From NCBI RefSeq assembly GCF_026684035.1, contig NZ_CP113361.1:1550001-1614000 (forward strand): a stretch of DNA of 64,000 bases, written 5' to 3'. The notes beneath the pieces are model-generated. The model was not told the DNA's origin and ran no database searches. It worked only from the letters and a program-made list of their open reading frames with translations. Source of the DNA: Methanogenium organophilum (GTDB lineage Archaea; Halobacteriota; Methanomicrobia; Methanomicrobiales; Methanomicrobiaceae). Positions 8,249 to 16,303 of this stretch are shown in pieces. The first letter of the stretch is position 1; the number at the start of each line of letters is the position of its first letter. The translations under genes and the position numbers were made by a program.

Positions 8249-9091
8249 TCACCCTCTTCTCGCTAAAACGAACGTGATCATCTCGTTCGCTCCGTCGCCA
8301 TCGTCCGGCAACGGACTTTCGTAAAAAGCGACCTCTGAAAAGCCCTGTTCCTCAAGGATGGATGTAAGCGTTTCCGGATCGTAGTAATGTGTCCAGAACC
8401 GGTAAACGGCCTTTGTGTCCGGTTCCGAGCAGACGACATGCTGCTGAAGAATCACGTTCGCCTCTGCGTAATGGAACGTCTCCGAGAGGGCCAGGTACGG
8501 TTCGTCCTTCCAGAACCCGCATTCGGCGGTCTCCCAGGACCTGCTAGGGACCTCCATCGTCTCCGGTGCTTTCGTGTTGAGGGTGTCGAAGATAAACAGC
8601 CCTCCCGGCTTGAGAGAACGGTAGACGTTCTGCAAGAGTCGGTTCCGATCCTCGGGGATCAGCACGTCGAAGTCGCAGTAGATCATCATCGCGAGATCGA
8701 ACCGGTCTTTGAAGGGAAGGTGCAGATAATTCTCGTGGAGGTACTCGATATCGAGATCCTTCAGGGCGGCCTCCTGCCGTGCATAGGCAATCGTTCGCTG
8801 CGAAAAATCCACTCCGGTCACCCGGTGGCCGGCTTTTGCCAGCATTTCGCAGTACAGCCCCGGACCGCACCCGAGGTCGAGAATGTGCGTCTGTCCCTCG
8901 TGTAGGTGCGAAGTAATCCATTGTACGGTCTTCCGGATTGCAGATATCTTTCTGCTTGCGGCATCGATCTCCGGGTTGAGGTGCATCTCCAGGAGATGCC
9001 CGGATATGTGGTCGTCCTCCCACATACTTGCCGTGCCTTTTTCATAGAGCCGGGGAGCTTTCGTCATCTCCGGCAGTTTTGCTATTTGCAT
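8249..9091 (-). CDS. Class I SAM-dependent methyltransferase
   Basis: This 280-residue protein has the Rossmann methyltransferase motifs: ILDLGCGPGLYCEMLAKAG (motif I, around residue 70-88), VTGVDFSQRTIAYAR (motif II acidic residue), LAMMIYCDFDVL (motif IV/post-II region) and LKPGGLFIFDT (motif VI). An N-terminal segment of about 50 residues precedes the core, and a C-terminal beta-rich part with FHYAEANVILQQ may bind the acceptor. The substrate cannot be told. A Shine-Dalgarno AAGGAG stands seven bases before the ATG. It is transcribed away from the SnoaL-like gene's upstream side and is apparently monocistronic. Confidence 0.85.
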   Translation of the reverse strand: MQIAKLPEMTKAPRLYEKGTASMWEDDHISGHLLEMHLNPEIDAASRKISAIRKTVQWITSHLHEGQTHILDLGCGPGLYCEMLAKAGHRVTGVDFSQRTIAYARQEAALKDLDIEYLHENYLHLPFKDRFDLAMMIYCDFDVLIPEDRNRLLQNVYRSLKPGGLFIFDTLNTKAPETMEVPSRSWETAECGFWKDEPYLALSETFHYAEANVILQQHVVCSEPDTKAVYRFWTHYYDPETLTSILEEQGFSEVAFYESPLPDDGDGANEMITFVLARRG

Positions 9092-9450
9092 GCAATGCTC
9101 CTTTTAGTATGGTTGTTTTCGAAAATCGATCTGTTTTAGGGTCCCGAATGTCATGGTGTATGACCTTTTTTCGGGTATTGGTATGTCAGGCGGCTGTGAT
9201 ATTTTCAGAAAAAGCCTTTCCGGTTTATTTTGCGTTCAATGGCTACACATTGTCTTACAGAAATGATAAATCCTTCGTGTCTCCGGGTCCGGAACCGTGA
9301 TACGAATGTTTTCCGGGTTGCTGGCGGTCTCGAGTGTCAACCTCCGGGGCCGGAACTACCTGCACGTCGGCTTGCAATCCCACAACTTGCGGGAAGACTT
9401 CGATCTTCTTGTCCGGGAGGTGATATGAATCGCCAATGCACGCCTGCCGT
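9092..9450. other. Intergenic stretch with no supported gene
   Basis: About 360 bases separate two minus-strand genes. A 40-codon frame at 9306-9428 on the plus strand encodes a readable peptide (containing GRNYLHVGLQSHNLREDFDL), but it has no clear ribosome-binding site and no family I recognise, so I leave it unassigned. Nothing else structured was seen. Confidence 0.3.
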
Positions 9451-9924
9451 TCACCCCTCCGGAAAGATCTTCTCCCCTTTCTCTGTATATTCAAGAACAC
9501 CAATGGTTTTCAGGAAATCCACTTCGCTGTCGACTTCCCACCCCTCGACAAGTTTTCCGTTTGCTATGCGCCAGATGAAGACCATCATCATCGCCACCTT
9601 CTTCCCGGTGGGCGGGAGCGATACGCCAAAGAGATTCCATTCGCCGGTATGGGTCCCCGTGGCCTTCACGCATACCCACACCTTATCCCCCTCGGCAATC
9701 ATGTCCGTGATATCTTCATGCCAGTCGGGGAAGCCCTCGAATGCGAGTTCAAAGAGCGTTTTGAAGGATTCTCGACCTTCCTGTTGATGGGTGTGGTCAA
9801 GATAGCCGGGTGCCACCAGTTCATCGAATAGCTCCAGATTTCGTGTATTGTAGGCATCAATAAACCGACGGACAAGGGCTTTGTTATCTTCAGTGACATT
9901 CAGCATCACTCTTCGATGCATCAT
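9451..9924 (-). CDS. SnoaL-like / ester cyclase family protein
   Basis: This 157-residue protein has the NTF2-like SnoaL pattern: LVRRFIDAYNTRNLELFDELVAPGYLDHT at the N-terminus, then FPDWHEDITDMIAEGDKVWV and the conserved GTHTGEWNLFGVSLPPTGKKV followed by RIANGKLVEGW. Members include polyketide cyclases and many small hydrolase-like or binding proteins of unknown role, so only the fold is assigned. The start is uncertain: an internal ATG at 9906 gives MLNVTEDNKA and lies about 27 bases from a weak TATA-like CTAAATAG. It belongs to an accessory gene group. Confidence 0.82.
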   Translation of the reverse strand: MMHRRVMLNVTEDNKALVRRFIDAYNTRNLELFDELVAPGYLDHTHQQEGRESFKTLFELAFEGFPDWHEDITDMIAEGDKVWVCVKATGTHTGEWNLFGVSLPPTGKKVAMMMVFIWRIANGKLVEGWEVDSEVDFLKTIGVLEYTEKGEKIFPEG

Positions 9925-10095
9925 GGTACTATTTAGGCGTTATTGGCGCTGGTATGGAAGGGTATTCCGGATCGCAGTACAGGCATGATTCCTGTCAGGG
10001 GTCAGTTTTTTACCATTTTAATTCGAATACCAAGAGGAATTTTGTCTTTGCCCGTCTCTCATTGATTCGCATCCACAAAACCAGGATTTTACACT

Positions 10096-11505
10096 ATGTC
10101 GCTATTCAGGGATGCACAACTGACCCGCAAACAGACCATAATGACAATTGTGCTGGTAGCAGGGGCCTTCATCTCAGTATTAAACCAGACAATTGTTTCC
10201 CCGGCACTGCCGGGCATCATGTCCGAGCTTGGTGTTGACGTGTCAACGGCCCAGTGGCTTATAACCATATTCACGCTCGTTATGGCAATCATGATCCCGG
10301 TAACCGCATATCTGCTTGACCGGTTTTCCATACGAACGCTCTATATATTCGCGATGGCGCTGTTTGCGATAGGCAGTCTTCTTCTGGCCTGGGGCCCGGT
10401 ATTCTCGGTTCTCATTTTGGGAAGAGTTCTGCAGGCAATAAGTTCAGGCATGCTTTCGCCGATGATCATGTCAATTCTCATGTGGATCTTCCCCCTGGGG
10501 TTCCGTGGTCGTGCGATGGGTCTGTATTCTCTCGTGGTGGCATTTGCGCCCGCTATCGGACCGACCTATTCCGGAGTAATGGTCGATCTGGTTTCATGGC
10601 ATTTCGTGTTCCTCTCCATTGCCCCCCTTGCTGTCATTGCGGCAGTCATAGCATTCTTTACGATTGAAGACTTTGGAGAACGAAGGTCTGTTACCCTCGA
10701 CAAGCTGTCCCTCATCCTCTCGACATTCGGACTGGCCTCTCTCCTGTACGGATGCAGTATCATAGGCTCTGCAGGAGGGCTCTCCACCGAATCAGTCGGT
10801 GCAATTGCAGCAGGACTTCTTATCCTTGTGTTGTTTGGATTACGCCAGCTCAGTCTCGAAAAACCGATGCTTGAGCTAAGAGTCCTGAAGAACCGGAAAT
10901 TTCTCTCTGCAGCATCCATCATTATGCTGTTTCAGGCAGCCATCCTGGTGTTGAGTGTCATACTCCCGATTTATATCCAGACGGTTCTGGGATATTCCGC
11001 GACAATGACCGGTCTTGTCTTCCTCCCGGGAGCAGTATTTATGGCAGGTATGAGCATGGTCTCAGGAAGACTGTTCGACCGGCACGGTCCAAGGAAGCCT
11101 GTCCTTATGGGGGCGGCCGCATTGGTGATTTCGTTTCTGGGACTTGTCATTCTCGACGCAGGCAGTTCAGTCTGGCTCGTGTTCATCTGTTATGCCATAA
11201 GTGGTGGTGGGATTGCGCTACTGAACACCCCCCTCTCCACGTGGGCACTTAACTCACTTGATGACAAAGAGGTGCATCACGGGAGTGCTGTGCTAAACAC
11301 CCTCCGCCAGGCGGCAGGTGCCATAGGAACGGCACTACTGGTGACGGTCATGTCGATTGCAATGTCTGCGTATCCCGATCCTGACTCGATAGCCGCAAAC
11401 ATGGCCGGATTCAATGCCACATCAGTCTGCATGGCAGCAATAATGATAGTATTATTTATGCTGGCTTTCTTCCTGGTCCATGATACGAAATTGGCAGGAA
11501 ACTGA
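10096..11505 (+). CDS. MFS multidrug exporter, DHA2 (EmrB/QacA) family
   Basis: This 469-residue transporter has about 14 hydrophobic segments, the number typical of DHA2 drug:H+ antiporters. Family signatures include LNQTIVSPALPGIMSELG in the first helix region (motif D1), AYLLDRFSIRTLY (motif A region), GRVLQAISSGMLSPM (motif B) and GPTYSGVMVDLVSWHFVFL (motif C). It probably pumps lipophilic compounds out of the cell. No TetR-type or other regulator is adjacent. It stands with other accessory genes after tRNA-Val. Confidence 0.9.
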   Translation: MSLFRDAQLTRKQTIMTIVLVAGAFISVLNQTIVSPALPGIMSELGVDVSTAQWLITIFTLVMAIMIPVTAYLLDRFSIRTLYIFAMALFAIGSLLLAWGPVFSVLILGRVLQAISSGMLSPMIMSILMWIFPLGFRGRAMGLYSLVVAFAPAIGPTYSGVMVDLVSWHFVFLSIAPLAVIAAVIAFFTIEDFGERRSVTLDKLSLILSTFGLASLLYGCSIIGSAGGLSTESVGAIAAGLLILVLFGLRQLSLEKPMLELRVLKNRKFLSAASIIMLFQAAILVLSVILPIYIQTVLGYSATMTGLVFLPGAVFMAGMSMVSGRLFDRHGPRKPVLMGAAALVISFLGLVILDAGSSVWLVFICYAISGGGIALLNTPLSTWALNSLDDKEVHHGSAVLNTLRQAAGAIGTALLVTVMSIAMSAYPDPDSIAANMAGFNATSVCMAAIMIVLFMLAFFLVHDTKLAGN

Positions 11506-11648
11506 TCATTCCCTACGAAAGTTCCCCGGAGAAATCGGCTCCCGGAAAATATCTCACTTTTTTCCCTCCTGAATAGTCCCTGTCGCATATATCGCATTTA
11601 TATGGTTCTCATTCATATGGTGAAATATCCTGAAAAGGAAAGGAATGT

Positions 11649-11921
11649 ATGATGCTTTTTATTGCAATGGCAAAATTCAAACAGAACCTGAGCGAGGAAA
11701 TTGTCGCTCAGAATATGAAAGATATCGAGACAGACACAGAAGGAGGGGTTCAGTACCGCGAAATCTACTGGACGCTCGGCAAGTACGATACCGTCGTGAT
11801 CTTTGAAGCCCCGAACGAAAAAGTGGCGATGGAAATGATCTTGTGCCGGGCAGACCGGATGGATATCGAGACGCTTGTTGCGCTTCCGGCCGATCCCGAG
11901 CATCCGTTTGGACCGGCCTGA
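11649..11921 (+). CDS. GYD domain protein
   Basis: This 90-residue protein matches the GYD family, small alpha/beta-barrel proteins named after a Gly-Tyr-Asp motif (here the equivalent segment is YWTLGKYDTVVIFEAPNEKVAMEM). It starts MMLFIAMAKFKQNLSEE. The function of the family is not established. The ATG follows a purine-rich AGGAAAGGA, and a TATA-like CATTTATATGG lies about 50 bases upstream, so it has its own promoter. Confidence 0.85.
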   Translation: MMLFIAMAKFKQNLSEEIVAQNMKDIETDTEGGVQYREIYWTLGKYDTVVIFEAPNEKVAMEMILCRADRMDIETLVALPADPEHPFGPA

Positions 11922-12061
11922 TTCGGCTGTGAAACCAATCCGCTGGGAAGCAGACAGCCGGAGATAACAACCGGAAGAAGCAGGGAACCGGTTTAACTCC
12001 TTGCTGATTTTCGGTTCCTGATTCTCCGTCACCCACAGGAATCCATGCAGGAGGCTGGGTG

Positions 12062-12102
12062 TGTGAAAGTATTCTTTTTGTTATAAGCATCACACTTTCA
12101 CA
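12062..12102. promoter_or_regulatory. 9-bp inverted repeat, probable operator of the FmdE-ABC transporter operon
   Basis: TGTGAAAGT at 12062-12070 is matched exactly by its reverse complement ACTTTCACA at 12094-12102. The arm centres are 32 bases apart, about three helical turns. The repeat ends some ten bases before the TATA-like TTAAATATC at 12114-12122, where a bound protein could block or recruit the basal factors. The regulator is unknown; a metal-sensing protein such as a NikR- or ModE-class factor is a guess from the operon content. Confidence 0.55.
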
Positions 12103-12142
12103 AAAAATCCTTGTTAAATATCATAAGAATTCAAATAATTGT

Positions 12143-12586
12143 ATGAAATGGCATCCGCACTGCAAATATATGGAACTCTCAAAAGAGTACTCTCTTGAGG
12201 AGCTTGCTAAATTTCACGGGCATCTCGGCCCGAATATTGTGCTCGGATATATGATGGGGAAATATGCCTGCGAGAACCTGACAAATGATCCGTTCAGCCT
12301 GAAGGCAACCGTCTACTGCCCGAAAAAGACCCCTGAGAGCTGTATCGTCGATGGCGTACAGCTGGGGTCCGGCTGCACGCTCGGCAAGGGGAATATCGAG
12401 ATCATCGAGGATTCGAACATACACTGCGAGTTCCGGACCGAATCCGCCTCCCTCACCCTCACACCCATTGCAATGCCGCCGCTTCCCGAACGCGACGACG
12501 ACTATGAGCTTACAATCGAGCGATATGCCGAAGATCTCTATATGATGGACCCGGCATCTCTCTTTGCAATTACGCGGTCAGAATAA
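12143..12586 (+). CDS. FmdE-like protein (formylmethanofuran dehydrogenase subunit E family domain)
   Basis: The 147-residue product shows the FmdE fold signature: FHGHLGPNIVLGYMMGKYA near residues 19-38, then the cysteine-bearing YCPKKTPESCIVDGVQLGSGCTLGKGN. The usual cysteine right after HGH is replaced (HGHLGP). There is no zinc-ribbon tail. FmdE-domain proteins are found both in formylmethanofuran dehydrogenase complexes and as stand-alone metal or cofactor handling proteins. Here the gene directly precedes a complete metal ABC transporter with only a two-base gap, suggesting a role with the imported metal. A TATA-like element about 27 bases upstream makes the ATG at 12143 a likely leaderless start; 12170 is an alternative. 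Confidence 0.85.
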   Translation: MKWHPHCKYMELSKEYSLEELAKFHGHLGPNIVLGYMMGKYACENLTNDPFSLKATVYCPKKTPESCIVDGVQLGSGCTLGKGNIEIIEDSNIHCEFRTESASLTLTPIAMPPLPERDDDYELTIERYAEDLYMMDPASLFAITRSE

Positions 12587-12588
12587 GA

Positions 12589-13335
12589 ATGGTGGCAGAC
12601 ATTCCGCATCCACAGATTGAGCTCTCTGGTATCTATACGGCATATATGGGCGCTGAACTGCCGGTGATACGGGATCTCTCCCTTAATATCGGGAAGGGGG
12701 AGTTCGTCATGGTCGGTGGGCCGAACGGTGCCGGGAAGACGACGCTTCTTGAGACCATCAATGGCATGCTGTATATCACGCACGGGTCCGCACGGGTCTG
12801 TGGACTGGATGTCACGAAGCAGGGCGTCGAGGTAAGAAAGCGCACCGGCTACGTCATCCAGAGTTTTGCCTTCGACCCCCTGACTCCCTTCACCGTCGAA
12901 CATGTGGTGATGATGGGCCGGTACGGGATTCTCGGCTGTTTCCGCAACCCGTCCGAGCCGGATTATCGTGCGGCAGAAGAGGCGATGCGGATGCTGGACC
13001 TCGAAGACCTCGCGGAGAAGCCCATTGGCACCCTGAGCGGCGGACAGCAGCAGAAGGTGCTTATTGCCCAGAATCTTGCCAAAAAACCTGATATCATGCT
13101 CCTCGACGAACCGTTCAGCAACCTGGACCTCTGCACCCGTGAATTTGTATCCGGGGTGCTGGAGGATATCTCGTCCCAGGGGTGCACGGTATGCATGGTA
13201 TCGCATGCATTCGACGCCCTCCCTGATAAGGATCTACGCATTGTGGTGATGGATGAGGGGTGCATCCGCCTCAACACCATCTGCCATTCATCGGAGGTCG
13301 AGGATACCATCAGACGGATGACGGTGGTTTCCTGA
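12589..13335 (+). CDS. Metal ABC transporter, ATP-binding protein (ZnuC/MntA-like)
   Basis: This 248-residue ATPase has Walker A GPNGAGKTT (about residues 44-52), Q-loop VIQSFAF, signature LSGGQQQK (about 148-155), Walker B IMLLDEPF and the switch His in MVSHAFD. It powers import through the permease encoded next, whose ATG overlaps this gene's TGA by one base. It lies two bases after the FmdE-like gene in an operon of four. Confidence 0.93.
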   Translation: MVADIPHPQIELSGIYTAYMGAELPVIRDLSLNIGKGEFVMVGGPNGAGKTTLLETINGMLYITHGSARVCGLDVTKQGVEVRKRTGYVIQSFAFDPLTPFTVEHVVMMGRYGILGCFRNPSEPDYRAAEEAMRMLDLEDLAEKPIGTLSGGQQQKVLIAQNLAKKPDIMLLDEPFSNLDLCTREFVSGVLEDISSQGCTVCMVSHAFDALPDKDLRIVVMDEGCIRLNTICHSSEVEDTIRRMTVVS

Positions 13336-14165
13336 TGCTGGAATGTATCATCTCCAATAATATCGTCTGCCACGCGGTCGAGGCAATGTTCTTTGCGTCC
13401 GTTGCCTGTGCGGTTCTGGGCGTCATCATCACCCAGCTCAAGATCTCGTCCATCGGCTTTACGATGGCGCATGCCGCCTTTGCAGGGGCCGCCTGTGGAA
13501 TGTTTTTTGGGTTTGATCCCATCATCTCGGCAATTGCGGTCAGCATCATGATCGCACTCCTGATTGGTCCCCTTGCGGAACGGGCCAAAATGCCGGAAGA
13601 TACCATTCTGGGCGTTTTATTCGGCATCCTGATGGCCATTGCAATCTTCTTCATCGCGTACATGCAGTATGTCGGAAAGGGATTCAACGCAACCTCACTC
13701 CTCTTCGGGGATGTGATCTCGCTCTATCGTGGAGAGGTGTATGCCCTTGCCCTTATCTCCCTCGTGGCGGTCATCTTTGTTATTGCCTTCTACAAGGAGA
13801 TATCCGCGATCATCTTCGATAAAAAAATCGCTGAGGCGGCCGGAATAAAAGTAAAGCCGATATACTATGCCCTGTTGTTCATGATCGCGTTCACGGTGGC
13901 ACTCAGCCTGAACATCGTCGGAGGACTCCTCTTATATGTCTGGCTCATCACACCTGCTGCCATCGCATACCAGTTCATGTTCGATGTAAAAGGACTCTTT
14001 GTCATGGCACCGGTCATTGCCGCAGTCATCAGTGTGTCGGGTGCGCTCACCGGGCTGGAATACTGTCTCCCGGTCGGTCCGCTCACAGCGGTCATCTTCA
14101 GTGTAATATTTGTAATTTCCGTGTTATTTTCTCGAAAAAGAAAAATATCTCATCGTAAAATTTAA
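13335..14165 (+). CDS. Metal ABC transporter, permease of the ABC-3 (ZnuB) family
   Basis: This 276-residue protein has about eight hydrophobic segments and the ABC-3 family features: an N-terminal MFFASVACAVLGVIITQL segment, GFTMAHAAFAGAA, and the central cytoplasmic coupling region FDKKIAEAAGIKVKPIYYALL. Family members carry Zn2+, Mn2+ or Fe2+. The start at 13335 is set by its overlap with the ATPase stop. The basic C-terminus (FSRKRKISHRKI) is cytoplasmic. Confidence 0.92.
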   Translation: MLECIISNNIVCHAVEAMFFASVACAVLGVIITQLKISSIGFTMAHAAFAGAACGMFFGFDPIISAIAVSIMIALLIGPLAERAKMPEDTILGVLFGILMAIAIFFIAYMQYVGKGFNATSLLFGDVISLYRGEVYALALISLVAVIFVIAFYKEISAIIFDKKIAEAAGIKVKPIYYALLFMIAFTVALSLNIVGGLLLYVWLITPAAIAYQFMFDVKGLFVMAPVIAAVISVSGALTGLEYCLPVGPLTAVIFSVIFVISVLFSRKRKISHRKI

Positions 14166-14190
14166 TACTTTTTTAAATGAAGTTCATAAT

Positions 14191-15171
14191 ATGGAAGCAA
14201 AGGTATGGTTCTTTTCCGTGTTTGCAGCACTGCTGGTTGTTGCAGCGCCGTCCGCCGCACTGGATGTTGTGTCGACGACGAGTGTGTTGTGGGACCCGGT
14301 GCAGAGCATCGGCGGCGAGTATGTGGAAGCGATTTATATTGCAGACCCTGCGGTCTGTCCACACATGCAGGGAGACATTATCCCGAACAGAATTCAGATC
14401 GAGCAGGAATTTATCCGCTCCGCGGATCTCTTTGTCGCTCACAACGGGTCTGTTGATAAACAGTACGTGATGCCCTATGTTGATGATTTCATGGAGGCAA
14501 ATGATTACGGGACCGTTGAATGGGTGACCCTGAAGAACCCGGCGATGACCTGGAACACTCCTGAGAAAGCAACCGCGCTCGCAGAAGAAGTCCGGGACTG
14601 GCTCATCGCAGCAGATCCCGAACATTCGGTATACTACACCCAGAAGTGTGGCGAATATATTGAAGAGATCAACGCCGCCGGTCAGCTGTCCGCAGAAGAA
14701 GAGGCGATCATCCCCGGCCAGCAGGTGGTCGTGATGGTATGGCAGCAGGAGGCCGCAGAGAACTGGCTTGGTCTGGACGTAGCGGACATATACGCCCCGG
14801 ACTTCTATATGAATGGCGGATATACGGCAGTAAAACTCGTCGACCGGATCAACGAGAACCCTGACACGTATGCGGATGTGGTCTATGTGATTGAGAATAT
14901 GCAGTCCGGGGAACTTGGAAAGGGCGTGGAAGAGGCCCTGAATGACAAGGGATATGGCGTCAAACGCGTCATCTTCACCAACTTCCCGAAGTCCGTCGAC
15001 GGCGTGGACTCAATCCCTGATGTCCTTGCGTATAACAAGGGTCTTGTCACGCCGGTCGCTGACGATTCTACAGACGGGCAGCCTGAACCGACCCCATCTC
15101 CCGGGTTTGGCGTACTGGCGGGCATTTTAGGTGTCGGCCTTGTCTTCTGTGCACGGAAGGGTGTGGCATAA
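14191..15171 (+). CDS. Metal ABC transporter, substrate-binding protein with C-terminal membrane anchor (ZnuA-like)
   Basis: This 326-residue exported protein has a signal peptide (cleavage near APSAA/LD) and a cluster A-I binding-protein core: VVSTTSVLWDPVQSIGGE, the ligand loop VCPHMQGDIIP, LFVAHNGSVD, and a second lobe. Where ZnuA proteins usually have a histidine after the linker helix, this protein reads VMVWQQEAAENW, so the ligand set differs. It ends in a Pro/Thr-rich spacer, then PGFGVLAGILGVGLVF and a basic tail, similar to a PGF-CTERM archaeosortase-type anchor. The transported metal or chelate is not identified. It is the last gene of the FmdE-ABC operon. Confidence 0.88.
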   Translation: MEAKVWFFSVFAALLVVAAPSAALDVVSTTSVLWDPVQSIGGEYVEAIYIADPAVCPHMQGDIIPNRIQIEQEFIRSADLFVAHNGSVDKQYVMPYVDDFMEANDYGTVEWVTLKNPAMTWNTPEKATALAEEVRDWLIAADPEHSVYYTQKCGEYIEEINAAGQLSAEEEAIIPGQQVVVMVWQQEAAENWLGLDVADIYAPDFYMNGGYTAVKLVDRINENPDTYADVVYVIENMQSGELGKGVEEALNDKGYGVKRVIFTNFPKSVDGVDSIPDVLAYNKGLVTPVADDSTDGQPEPTPSPGFGVLAGILGVGLVFCARKGVA

Positions 15172-15210
15172 CCTCCCCCCTGATGTTCCTATTTTTCCAG
15201 GAGAGTGTGA

Positions 15211-15915
15211 ATGGACCCTAATGAAAACGGATGTTCCTGTGCTGAAAAGGACAAAGGAAGGGAGCACTTTGACGGAATCGAAAATGAATACGAGAGAATG
15301 ATCGTTCAGATTGTCCCCTCCCCCCGGGACTTCTTCGGTTCGGTACTCTCGCTCATCCCCGACGGTCCCGTCCGGGTACTGGAACTGGGAAGCGGCACGG
15401 GTTTTGTCACCGCGATGCTCTGTGCACGGAACCCTGAAGCGGAGATCACGGGAATCGATCTCTCGCCCGGCATGCTGGAGGTGGCGAAGGCCAAACCGGA
15501 GCTCTCAGATGTAACATTCATCACCGGAGACTTCCGGGAGGTCTGGGGAACGGGGACATTCGATGTCATCTTTACGACCCTCTGCCTCCACCATCTGCCG
15601 GACGCGGACCGGGCCGCCCTGCTGAAGACGATCCACGATTCTCTCAGGGAAGGGGGCGTCTTTGTGAACGGCGATGTCTTTGCGGCGGAATGTGACCGGG
15701 AAGAGGCATTGAATATGGCGTGGTGGCGCGATGCGATGCAGAAAAATGGCCTCTCTGCGGGTGAGGCAGAGGAAATGATTCAAAAGCGAAGAGATAACAC
15801 GGCATATCTCGACACCATCAGCGGGTACCGGCAAAAGATGGAAGCCGCGGGATTCGGGACCACCGTTCATCTGTATAAAAACCGGATCTACAGTACATTC
15901 GCCGGATTCCGGTGA
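15211..15915 (+). CDS. Class I SAM-dependent methyltransferase
   Basis: This 234-residue protein has motif I VLELGSGTGFVTAMLCARNP, motif II ITGIDLSPGMLEVAKAK, motif post-II FITGDFREVW, and FTTLCLHHLPDADRAALL followed by LREGGVFVNGDVF, the arrangement of UbiE/Tam-like small-molecule methyltransferases. A C-terminal helical part (YLDTISGYRQKMEAAGF) completes the fold. The substrate is unknown. It follows the metal transporter by 39 bases with its own GGAGAGTG ribosome-binding site, so it may be read from the same transcript. The cysteine-bearing N-terminus (NGCSCAEKDKG) is unusual. Confidence 0.85.
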   Translation: MDPNENGCSCAEKDKGREHFDGIENEYERMIVQIVPSPRDFFGSVLSLIPDGPVRVLELGSGTGFVTAMLCARNPEAEITGIDLSPGMLEVAKAKPELSDVTFITGDFREVWGTGTFDVIFTTLCLHHLPDADRAALLKTIHDSLREGGVFVNGDVFAAECDREEALNMAWWRDAMQKNGLSAGEAEEMIQKRRDNTAYLDTISGYRQKMEAAGFGTTVHLYKNRIYSTFAGFR

Positions 15916-16261
15916 ATCCTTCTATTTTTCCTGAATCGGGGGATGCACATAAGGTGAGGGCTCCGTTTTTGTGGCAGCGGTTGCAGAAGGGAAAATTATC
16001 CGTCGCTTTTATTCAGGCACGTGCCGGGAATGCTCTCTCAGGTTCTCCCCTGTGGAATATGTCTCTCCGATCATCTGAAGATGGGGATCCATTCCGGAAA
16101 TTGCTGATACCATAAATGTACTACCGGACGATTTCTGCGTCGGCCGGGCGGGACAAATGCCATTTCAGGGCTTTTAGTTTTGTCTGTTCGTCAGTTTCTA
16201 CAATTTCAAAATACGAAACTTGCGGGATGGGAGTCGGCCCTATCCCGCCGGTCATCGCAGG
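15916..16261. other. Intergenic stretch between convergent genes
   Basis: About 350 bases between the plus-strand methyltransferase and the terminator of the minus-strand TIG protein. I see short open frames only, none with family features or a ribosome-binding site, and no tRNA or repeat. Confidence 0.5.
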
Positions 16262-16295
16262 AAAAAAGGGAGATCCCTTTTATCCGTAATCTCCC
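16262..16295 (-). terminator. Hairpin plus T-run terminator after the TIG protein gene
   Basis: On the minus strand the stop codon at 16304 is followed after eight bases by GGGAGAT (plus-strand 16289-16295), a 14-base loop, the complementary ATCTCCC (16268-16274) and then six T residues. This is the textbook layout of an intrinsic terminator, which in archaea is less often hairpin-based than U-tract-based. Confidence 0.65.
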
Positions 16296-16303
16296 TCTCC
16301 CTC

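Noticed and set aside
7622-8266. Long plus-strand open frame of about 214 codons after tRNA-Val
   Set aside because: Composition is rich in Arg, Pro and Ser as typical for a shadow of GC-rich sequence; no domain or ribosome-binding site. The minus-strand frame reads better but is broken.
9306-9428. 40-codon plus-strand frame
   Set aside because: Readable peptide but no family, no ribosome-binding site and not in an operon.
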